Positions 57,861 to 64,000 of a DNA stretch of 64,000 nucleotides are shown in pieces. The DNA lies in NCBI GenBank assembly GCA_947466085.1, contig CANIEC010000007.1, forward strand, positions 1 through 64,000, given 5' to 3'. The notes beneath the pieces were generated by a model, which was given only the letters and a program-made list of their open reading frames with translations, was not told the origin of the DNA and ran no database searches. Made by a program: the position numbers and the translations under genes. Within the stretch, counting starts at the first letter, position 1, and each line of letters opens with the position of its first letter. This DNA comes from Rhodospirillales bacterium. Its GTDB lineage: Bacteria; Pseudomonadota; Alphaproteobacteria; Reyranellales; Reyranellaceae.

Positions 57861-58973
57861 ATGACATTACGTGCCGACGTTTCCGCCACTCTGCTCGCCG
57901 CCCTCGATCGCGGTGAGTCACTTCCGGCCCGCTGGTACACCGATCCCTCGATCACGGAGCGGGAGATCGCGCGCGTCTTCCGCAAGAGCTGGAACTATAT
58001 CGGTCCCCTGTCGCAGCTCGTCGACATCGGCGACTACGTGACCGGTTATGCCGGTGGCGTGCCCGTGGCCGTCGTGCGCAACGAGAACGGCCTGGCGGGC
58101 CTCGTGAACGTGTGCCGTCATCGCCGTCACGAGGTCCTGAAAGGTCGCGGCAATGCGAAGAGCCTGCAATGCGGCTACCATGCCTGGACCTACGATCTCG
58201 CGGGCGGCCTGAAGCGCGTGCCACGCTCGGCGTCGGAGCCGAACTTCAATCTCGCTGATTTCCCGCTGCTGCCGATCCGCGCCGAAGCGGTGGGACCGTT
58301 CGTCTTCGTCAACCTCGATCCCGAGGCGCCTACCGCTGCGTCCTGCTACGGCCCGGTCCTCGACCTGATCGCGGAGAGCGGCGTCGTGCTCCATACGCTG
58401 GTGCACTACGGCCGCGAAGAATGGCGATCGAACGCCAACTGGAAGACGATGCTCGAGAACTATCTCGAATGTTACCACTGCGCCGTCGCCCATCCCGGCT
58501 TCAACGCCGCGATCGACGTGCGCCCGGACGTCTACACGCTGAAGGCCCACGGCTACTTCTCGAGCCAGAGCGGCCCTGTCCGGCCGGCGGCGCTCGAAGG
58601 CAAGGCCAAGCGCAAGCTGTACGACGTCTCAGGCGTCGTGCGGCAATCGCAGTATCACTTCCTGTGGCCGAACGTGACGATCAACATCAATCCGGGTTTC
58701 CCCAACCTGTCGATCGACGTCTGGACGCCTGACGGCCCGAACGCGACCAGGGGCTTCTCGGAACAGTTCTTCGGACCCGGTGTGAGCGAAGATTTCGCGA
58801 AGTCGCTCGTCTCCTTCAACAAGCAGGTCGCGGCGGAAGACGATGCGCTCACGGATTCGGTTCAGCGCGGCCTGATCGGCGGGCTTCCCGACACCGGCCG
58901 CTTCCTGACCAACAGCGAACACCTTGTCATCCACTTCCAGAAGATGATCGTCGAGGCGGTGGGTGAGTCCTAA
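57861..58973 (+). CDS. Rieske-type aromatic ring-hydroxylating oxygenase alpha subunit
   Basis: A 370-residue oxygenase. The Rieske cluster ligands are C85-x-H87 (VCRHRRHE) and C104-xx-H107 (CGYHAWTYDLAG). The mononuclear iron site is in ENYLECYHCAVAHPGF (His, His), with a later Asp or Glu. A separate reductase is needed and none is adjacent. It lies 21 nt after the ExoD stop, same strand. The substrate may be an aromatic acid or a choline/betaine-like amine; both classes share this fold. A long palindrome follows the stop. Confidence 0.9.
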   Translation: MTLRADVSATLLAALDRGESLPARWYTDPSITEREIARVFRKSWNYIGPLSQLVDIGDYVTGYAGGVPVAVVRNENGLAGLVNVCRHRRHEVLKGRGNAKSLQCGYHAWTYDLAGGLKRVPRSASEPNFNLADFPLLPIRAEAVGPFVFVNLDPEAPTAASCYGPVLDLIAESGVVLHTLVHYGREEWRSNANWKTMLENYLECYHCAVAHPGFNAAIDVRPDVYTLKAHGYFSSQSGPVRPAALEGKAKRKLYDVSGVVRQSQYHFLWPNVTININPGFPNLSIDVWTPDGPNATRGFSEQFFGPGVSEDFAKSLVSFNKQVAAEDDALTDSVQRGLIGGLPDTGRFLTNSEHLVIHFQKMIVEAVGES

Positions 58974-58978
58974 GCCTC

Positions 58979-59104
58979 CGTCGTCTCCACCGGAGCCGAG
59001 CGCAGCGAGGCGGAGTGGAGAGACCTACTCTCCACGACTTGTCGGCATTTCGTTGAGAGGAGGTCTCTCCACTCCGCACCTTCGGTGCTCCGGTCGAGAC
59101 GACG
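58979..59104. repeat. 126-bp imperfect palindromic element
   Basis: An inverted repeat with a perfect 16-bp inner arm pair (GCGGAGTGGAGAGACC at 59010-59025 with its complement at 59062-59077). Outer arms are CCGGAGC/GCTCCGG and CGTCGTCTC/GAGACGACG. It lies between the Rieske gene and the acyl-CoA dehydrogenase relic. The form suggests a dispersed REP-like or palindromic element; it may also terminate transcription of the Rieske gene. No second copy was found in this window. Confidence 0.75.
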
Positions 59105-59107
59105 GGG

Positions 59108-59245
59108 CTATTTTGTGATCGGCACTTTCGCTGACACTCTGAACGAATACGATCTCGGCAAGCCCTGCTCGCGCTCGGCGACATAGTTCAGGAACATGTT
59201 GGTCGAGATCGGCGCCAGCATCTGGGCCATATTGGCCTCCGCGCC
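59108..59245 (-). pseudogene. Relic of an acyl-CoA dehydrogenase gene (fused C-terminal fragments)
   Basis: The minus strand reads EANMAQMLAPISTNMF, then LNYVAER and GLPRSY, and ends at TAG. The same words occur in the intact acyl-CoA dehydrogenase at 61781-62947, as GAEANMAKMLASEAS and VAPISTNMILNFVAEHVLGLPRSY. About 45 residues between the two blocks are missing here, and the frame runs past LPRSY for 11 codons. It has no start of its own. It is a decayed, internally deleted remnant of a paralog. Confidence 0.75.
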
Positions 59246-59356
59246 GAGCGGATGTCGGCGAGGGACACCGAATGGTCCTTCGCATTCACTCGTCGTCTGG
59301 TCTCATGGCGGACGTGAAACCCATTTAAGCGCGCAGACTCGCTCGAGAGCAGGATT

Positions 59357-61006
59357 TTACGAGAACTCGAAACCCTCGTAACCGCTCGATCGCATCTTCT
59401 CGCACGCCGCTCGATATGTCGGGATTCCGCCCATGTAGGCGAGCAATTCGCGGCTGGCACCGTCCGGGCCCTTGCGGCGATACCACGAGTTCCTGTTCTG
59501 GCCGAGCAAGGTCGGTTCGGAGACAGCATTGTGATGAGCCATCCAGGCAGCCTCGGTCTCTGCGGATGGCTGGATCGACTTAAGACCCTTCTCGCGGACA
59601 AAGCCGATGGTGTCGGCTATCCAGTTGCACTGCTGATCGACGCAGACGGGGACATTGCAGATTGCCGCAGCCGGTGCGAATGGCGCCATCGTCATGAACA
59701 GGTTGGGAAACCCGTGTACCTGCATTCCGACCGTTGTGCTCAGCGACGTTTGCCAGAGGCTTCGCAGCGATGCGCCACCGATACCTCGAATGTCGATCTT
59801 GTTGATCGAGCCAACACCCGCATCGAAGCCTGTCGCGTAGATGATGGTGTCGAGATCATGATGGCGGGTACCGGTATTTATGCCTGTGGCGTCGATTGAA
59901 GTGACCGGCTCTTCGCGCAGGTCGACGAGTTCGACATTTTCACGATTGAAGGATTCGTAGAACCCATTCTCAAGAGGCACCCGGCGGCTTCCGAAATAGT
60001 AATCCGTCGGAACGAGTTTGGCGGCCACCCTGGCGTCCCTGATCCGGGCCCTGATCTTCTTGCGCACGAACTCCGAGACGAAGGCAGCCGCTTCGGCGTT
60101 GACGCCGGAATCCGCGAAACTCTCCGACCAGAGCCGAAGATTGCCGTCGCTCCATATGCTTTCGAGGCGCTGCTCGCGCTGGTCCGGCGGCACATCCTCG
60201 AATCGGGGCGGACTGGGCGAGTCGTAGACGAACCCGCCACGCGACTTGTGGACCTTCTCGCGGAGACCCTCGAAGGATGTCCGCATCCGGGCGAGATCCT
60301 GCTTGTCGATCTGCGGATTGCGGATGGCGATCGCGTACTGGGGCGTCCTCTGGAACACCGTCAAGTGCGCCACGATCGGCGCAAGCGTCTGGATCACCTG
60401 AATCCCCGTCGCGCCGGTGCCGAACACACCTACGCGCTTGCCCGAGAAATCTGTCGCGGCCTTCGGCCAGCGACTGGTGTGATAGCTCTCGCCCGCAAAC
60501 AGTTCATGCCCTGGAAACGGCGGCACCATCGGTTCGGAGAGGCCGCCGGTATTGAAAACGACAAAGCGCGCACGCACGACACCGCCTTTGTCGGTGCTCA
60601 CCGACCAGGTTCCCGTTTCCTCGTTGTAGGTAGCGGCCGTTACCCGGGTACCCAGGCTGATATGGCGTCGAAGATCATACTTGTCGACGACATGGTTGAG
60701 GTAGCGCTCGATTTCCGGCTGGCCTGGAAATCTTTCCGACCACGCCCCTTCATCCCACAATTCCTTGGAGAACCAGTACTGGTAGAAGGGGAAGTGCGAG
60801 TCGACGCGCGCGCCGGGATACCTGTTCCAGTACCAGACGCCCCCGATGCCGTCGGCTGCCTCGAAGGTCCGGACCTTCAAGCCATCCTGGAGCAATCGGT
60901 ACAGCTGGTAGATTCCGCCAAGGCCCGCGCCGACCACTACGGCGTCCACGATCTGGGCATCGGCGCTTCTCAGGGTTTGAGGCCGTTCGGCCAAATGTGC
61001 TGACAT
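59357..61006 (-). CDS. Flavin-containing Baeyer-Villiger-type monooxygenase
   Basis: A 549-residue FAD- and NADPH-dependent monooxygenase. The first Rossmann motif is GAGLGG (residues 26-31), the Baeyer-Villiger fingerprint is FAGESYHTSRWP and the second nucleotide motif is GVFGTGATGIQ. I chose the ATG at 61006, which has GGGAGGAG 3 nt upstream; a start 60 nt earlier is unsupported. It lies 71 nt downstream of the MarR gene on the same strand. It probably oxidises a cyclic or aromatic ketone; the substrate is unknown. Confidence 0.94.
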   Translation of the reverse strand: MSAHLAERPQTLRSADAQIVDAVVVGAGLGGIYQLYRLLQDGLKVRTFEAADGIGGVWYWNRYPGARVDSHFPFYQYWFSKELWDEGAWSERFPGQPEIERYLNHVVDKYDLRRHISLGTRVTAATYNEETGTWSVSTDKGGVVRARFVVFNTGGLSEPMVPPFPGHELFAGESYHTSRWPKAATDFSGKRVGVFGTGATGIQVIQTLAPIVAHLTVFQRTPQYAIAIRNPQIDKQDLARMRTSFEGLREKVHKSRGGFVYDSPSPPRFEDVPPDQREQRLESIWSDGNLRLWSESFADSGVNAEAAAFVSEFVRKKIRARIRDARVAAKLVPTDYYFGSRRVPLENGFYESFNRENVELVDLREEPVTSIDATGINTGTRHHDLDTIIYATGFDAGVGSINKIDIRGIGGASLRSLWQTSLSTTVGMQVHGFPNLFMTMAPFAPAAAICNVPVCVDQQCNWIADTIGFVREKGLKSIQPSAETEAAWMAHHNAVSEPTLLGQNRNSWYRRKGPDGASRELLAYMGGIPTYRAACEKMRSSGYEGFEFS

Positions 61007-61077
61007 ATGCTCCTCCCGAGCAGGTCGTACAGGACAACAGGACTGATTGGACTTTGCTTCGCTCACGCCGGAAACGA

Positions 61078-61563
61078 TCAGCTCATCGCTGTGGCGAGAA
61101 GCCTGAGGCTGCGCAGAAGCCGTTCCGCGTCAGAAGGGCCAAGCACATCGATCAGGCGCTGCTGATGCACGGAGAATCGCTGCTTGAGCCTTGAGAGCAA
61201 TCGCTCGCCCTCGGGGGTCAATTGAATGTGGCGGTGCCTCCGATCCACGATCGAAGGAATCCTGACGAGCAGGCCGCGTTCTTCGAGGGCGTCGATCAGA
61301 GGAACCATCCGTGGACGCTCCACGCCGAGCGCCAGTGCCAGGTCCGACTGATTGGCGCCTGGATTGTCGGCGACGACGGCGAGAACGGAGAATTGGGCCG
61401 TAGTCACAGCGTCCTCGCCGAATACGCGATAGATGTCCGCAAAGATCAGTAGTTGGGCGCGACGGATCGCGTAGCCAATCGTGCTCTCCAGATAGGAGAG
61501 GTCCAATGCCGGTGAGACGGCGCGGGCTCCCTGCGGGTCCGCCATGACTGTTCTCTTTGCCAT
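61078..61563 (-). CDS. MarR family transcriptional regulator
   Basis: A 161-residue winged-helix regulator. The DNA-binding part includes ANQSDLALALGVERPRMVPLIDALEERGL, and the wing is RIPSIVDRRHRHIQLTPEGERLL. Dimerisation helices lie at both ends. It is upstream of and co-oriented with the Baeyer-Villiger-type monooxygenase, so it probably controls that gene and itself. The 5-prime region (61564-61690) is AT-rich, with GATAATAATGTTAAC on the minus strand, a possible promoter and operator. Confidence 0.9.
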   Translation of the reverse strand: MAKRTVMADPQGARAVSPALDLSYLESTIGYAIRRAQLLIFADIYRVFGEDAVTTAQFSVLAVVADNPGANQSDLALALGVERPRMVPLIDALEERGLLVRIPSIVDRRHRHIQLTPEGERLLSRLKQRFSVHQQRLIDVLGPSDAERLLRSLRLLATAMS

Positions 61564-61780
61564 TCTACCTGGCTCGACAAGAAGAGCTTGCGAGGAGGCC
61601 GACTGACGGAAAAACCGCCAATCTGCCGCTCGGCCGATATAGTTAACATTATTATCTTTTTGCTCGCAAGCGCTGCTTCGCGCCTCGCTAACTCTGTTTG
61701 GAAAAGTCCGCCCTGCTGCTAGCGCCCGCCCAAGCGATGATCGACAAGCCGTCGAACAGGCACACTCATTGGTTCACAGC

Positions 61781-62947
61781 CTAGTAGGACCGCGGCAATC
61801 CCAACACGTGTTCAGCGACGAAGTTCAGGATCATGTTGGTCGAGATCGGCGCGACCGTGTAGAGGCGGGCCTCGCGGAACTTGCGCTCGACGTCGTATTC
61901 CTCGGCGAAGCCGAAGCCGCCATGGGTCTGCACGCACATCTCGGCTGCGGCCCACGAGGCCTCCGACGCCAGCATCTTGGCCATGTTGGCCTCGGCGCCG
62001 GCATTGATGCCCGCCTCGAACATCGCGGCGGCCTTGCGCACCATCAGGTCCGCCGCCTCGATCTGCGTATAGGCGCGGGCGATCGGATACTGGACGCCCT
62101 GGTTCTGGCCGATCGGCCGGCCGAACAGCTTGCGCTCCTTGGCATAGTTCACCGCCCGCTCGATGAACCACTTGCCATCGCCGATGCACTCCGAGGCGAT
62201 CAGCACGCGCTCGGCGTTCATGCCGGAGAGGATGTAGCGGAAGCCCTGCCCCTCCTCGCCGATCAGGTTCTCGGCCGACACTTCCATGTTGTCGAAAAAC
62301 ACTTCGGTGCTGTTGTGGTTCATCATGGTGCGGATGGGCCGGATGGTCAGGCCCTTGCCCAGCGCCGAGCGCATGTCGACCAGGAACACCGACAGGCCAT
62401 CGGTCTTCTTCTTGGTCTGCTCGCGCGGCGTGGTGCGGGCGAGCAGCAGCATCAGGTCGGAGTGCTCGGCGCGGCTGGTCCACACCTTCTGGCCGTTCAC
62501 GATGTAGGTGCTGTTGTCCTTCTTCACCGCCGTGGTGCGCAGGCTCAGCGTATCGGTGCCGCTCGACGGCTCGGTGACGCCGAACGCCTGCAGGCGCAGT
62601 TCGCCGGTCGCGATCTTCGGCAGGTAGCGTTCCTTCTGCTCCTTGCTGCCGTGCCGCAGCACCGTGCCCATGATGTACATCTGGGCGTGGCAGGCCGCGG
62701 CGTTGCAGCCGGCCTTGTGGATCTCCTCGAGCACCGCGCTCGCCGCCGAGATGCCCAGGCCCGCCCCGCCATATTCCTCGGGGATCAGGATCGACAGCCA
62801 GCCGGCCTCGGTCAGCGCCTTCACGAAGGCCGTCGGATAGCCGCGCTCGCGATCGAGATCGCGCCAGTAGGCGCCATCGAACTTCAGGCAGAGCTGGCGA
62901 ACGGCGTCGCGGATCTCGGGGTGCGTCGGAGCGTAGGGATTTTCCAT
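61781..62947 (-). CDS. Acyl-CoA dehydrogenase
   Basis: A 388-residue FAD-dependent acyl-CoA dehydrogenase. The start ATG at 62947 (MENPYAPTHPEIRDAV) matches the family; the longer upstream frame is not supported. Family signatures are AFGVTEPSSGTDTLSLRTTA (FAD region), GQKVWTSRAEHSDLMLL, and the C-terminal QTHGGFGFAEEYDVERKFREARLYTVAPIS, which holds the second family signature. It converts an acyl-CoA to an enoyl-CoA and passes electrons to ETF. It ends LGLPRSY. It is followed by a D-glutamate-cyclase-like gene on its upstream side (10-nt gap), same strand. A degraded sibling lies at 59108-59245. Confidence 0.95.
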   Translation of the reverse strand: MENPYAPTHPEIRDAVRQLCLKFDGAYWRDLDRERGYPTAFVKALTEAGWLSILIPEEYGGAGLGISAASAVLEEIHKAGCNAAACHAQMYIMGTVLRHGSKEQKERYLPKIATGELRLQAFGVTEPSSGTDTLSLRTTAVKKDNSTYIVNGQKVWTSRAEHSDLMLLLARTTPREQTKKKTDGLSVFLVDMRSALGKGLTIRPIRTMMNHNSTEVFFDNMEVSAENLIGEEGQGFRYILSGMNAERVLIASECIGDGKWFIERAVNYAKERKLFGRPIGQNQGVQYPIARAYTQIEAADLMVRKAAAMFEAGINAGAEANMAKMLASEASWAAAEMCVQTHGGFGFAEEYDVERKFREARLYTVAPISTNMILNFVAEHVLGLPRSY

Positions 62948-62957
62948 GGCGCGCAAG

Positions 62958-63878
62958 CTAATGCGCGCCCTCTCCCCATGCAATGCGACCAAGCCTGTCG
63001 ACCAGCGGCCCGTGGATTTCCGGCCCGAATCCGTCGACCGTGGCCTCGCGCAGCGCGGTCACACCGTCCACGGCCGCCGCTTCCTTCACGATCGAGGCGG
63101 TGACGAAGAAGTCGCGTTCCGCCGTCAGGAATTTCGCAATCGTGGCGCGGCAGTCGGGACGCAGCACGGCGAGCGCCGCCATCAGCCCGTAGGCGCCCCA
63201 GTTCGAGACGCCGGCGACCACGAGGTAATCGCACGAAGTCACGCAGGCGATCTCGGCGCCGTTCGGGACGTGTTGCGCGATCAGGCCCGGCGGCAGCTTG
63301 CCCATGCCGATCTCGTTGCCGCCGTCGCCGACCGCGAGCTTCGCCCATTCCCCGCCCTCGAACAGCGCGTCAAGCGGCAACGTCCAGGGTGAGACATCGA
63401 CACCGCGCATGTTGCGCGGCCGGCCGTCGGCGCTGCGCCCGCACCGCTCGATGGAGACGACGTGGGAGAGAGCTTCCTGACGCCAGACCTTCGCCAGTTC
63501 CTCGATGCCACCCTCATCGCCCAGCACGATCTCGTCGACGGTCACGTCCTCGCCGGTCGCCCGTACGGCCGAGCGCACGGCCTCGACGCAGGGCGTGTCG
63601 ACGGCGATACGCGCCGGCACGCCGCAGGCCACGAGAGACGCGGCGAGCAATGCCGTGCCCACGGGCCCGTCGGTCTCCGGCGCAGCGACATCGCCGCGCG
63701 GCACGAAGAAGCCGGTGATCAGCCCCACGCGCGCGGCCGTGGCGAGCGACGTCGCCGCCTCGGCCAGCCCGCCCCGAGTTGCGTCGATCAGTTGCTGCGT
63801 CTTGCGGCCCACGTCGCGGCACACCAGGGCCTCGATGGCGGCGAGGCGGCGATCCTGCTCACTTGTCCTTGGCGACAT
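62958..63878 (-). CDS. DUF4392 / D-glutamate cyclase-like protein
   Basis: A 306-residue protein that resembles the C-terminal domain of human DGLUCY (C14orf159), which converts D-glutamate to 5-oxo-D-proline. Visible blocks are GLITGFFVPRGDVAAPETDGP, the Gly/Asp/Asn-rich VGDGGNEIGMGKLP, CVTSCDYLVVAGVSNWGAYG and LREATVDGFGPEIHGPLVDRL. The start ATG at 63878 has AAGGGAG upstream and overlaps the preceding gene by 20 nt. It precedes acyl-CoA dehydrogenase by 10 nt. In bacteria the activity is inferred from family membership. Confidence 0.88.
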   Translation of the reverse strand: MSPRTSEQDRRLAAIEALVCRDVGRKTQQLIDATRGGLAEAATSLATAARVGLITGFFVPRGDVAAPETDGPVGTALLAASLVACGVPARIAVDTPCVEAVRSAVRATGEDVTVDEIVLGDEGGIEELAKVWRQEALSHVVSIERCGRSADGRPRNMRGVDVSPWTLPLDALFEGGEWAKLAVGDGGNEIGMGKLPPGLIAQHVPNGAEIACVTSCDYLVVAGVSNWGAYGLMAALAVLRPDCRATIAKFLTAERDFFVTASIVKEAAAVDGVTALREATVDGFGPEIHGPLVDRLGRIAWGEGAH

Positions 63879-64000
63879 AAACTCCCTTCCAGTCCACTGG
63901 CGAGTCGTCGATCAGCTCGTCGAGCCGTCCGCGCATCATCTGGTAATAGCTCTGCCGCCAGCCCGCCGCATCGGCCGCCGCCTGGCAGGCCTCGATCGTC
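63859..64000 (-). CDS. Partial gene at the right edge (C-terminal 46 residues visible)
   Basis: The minus-strand frame from the window edge to a TGA at 63859 gives a C-terminus reading ACQAAADAAGWRQSYYQMMR, then GRLDELIDDSPVDWKGVYVAKDK. It overlaps the start of the DUF4392 gene by 20 nt, so it is the preceding gene of the same operon. The visible part is too short to recognise a family. No function is assigned. Confidence 0.6.
   Translation of the reverse strand, partial: TIEACQAAADAAGWRQSYYQMMRGRLDELIDDSPVDWKGVYVAKDK

Overview
The window looks like a chromosomal segment of a high-GC alphaproteobacterium. The evidence is the order clpP-clpX-lon-hup, the nuoABCDEF order, the glnB-glnA pair with a sigma-54-type promoter, a form II (AYRGAGR) CO-dehydrogenase-like operon in the order S-L-M, and many CoA-ester, TRAP and Bug-type solute genes. 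A Reyranella-like member of the Rhodospirillales/Hyphomicrobiales is a guess from gene content only.

Layout. 1-12.7 kb: minus-strand housekeeping block. In transcription order it reads tRNA-His, nnr, tRNA-Leu, tig, clpP, clpX, lon, HU, tRNA-Val, tRNA-Asp, nuoA-F (nuoF runs off the left edge). 12.7-16 kb: three tandem paralogous TetR regulators whose reading frames overlap by 4 nt, then a class I/II aminotransferase. 16-20.1 kb: glnB-glnA, then a FAS1-like dehydratase and a CaiB-type CoA-transferase with overlapping frames. 20.2-33 kb: accessory metabolism. It holds a GNAT, a TauD-like dioxygenase, a sulfatase with a Bug solute-binding protein and a divergent LysR, a PhoD-like phosphatase, a Bug protein with a tartrate/D-malate dehydrogenase-like enzyme, an N-acyl-D-amino-acid deacylase-like amidohydrolase, a small monooxygenase, a PhyH dioxygenase and a TMEM43-family membrane protein. 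33-38 kb: TetR-controlled RND efflux pair. 38-46.7 kb: pyroglutamyl peptidase, coxS-L-M, a TRAP transporter, CoxG and a 45-residue membrane peptide absent from ordinary ORF lists.

46.7-54 kb: GH17-like membrane glucanase/transferase, a DUF2817 (M14-like) peptidase, and the most unusual locus in the window. That locus is a solitary 798-residue gene whose N-terminal part resembles phage internal virion proteins and whose C-terminal part looks like a PD-(D/E)XK nuclease toxin. An overlapping downstream gene is a candidate immunity protein. A near-identical copy of the toxin gene leader lies just beyond the immunity gene.

54-64 kb: SDR, MDR-type quinone oxidoreductase, MaoC hydratase, CitE-type lyase, ExoD, Rieske oxygenase, a 126-bp palindromic element next to an acyl-CoA dehydrogenase relic, a Baeyer-Villiger-type monooxygenase under a MarR regulator, an intact acyl-CoA dehydrogenase, a D-glutamate-cyclase-like protein and a partial gene at the right edge. 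No CRISPR array, rRNA, transposase or integrase was seen. All assignments rest on reading the sequence; no database search was run.
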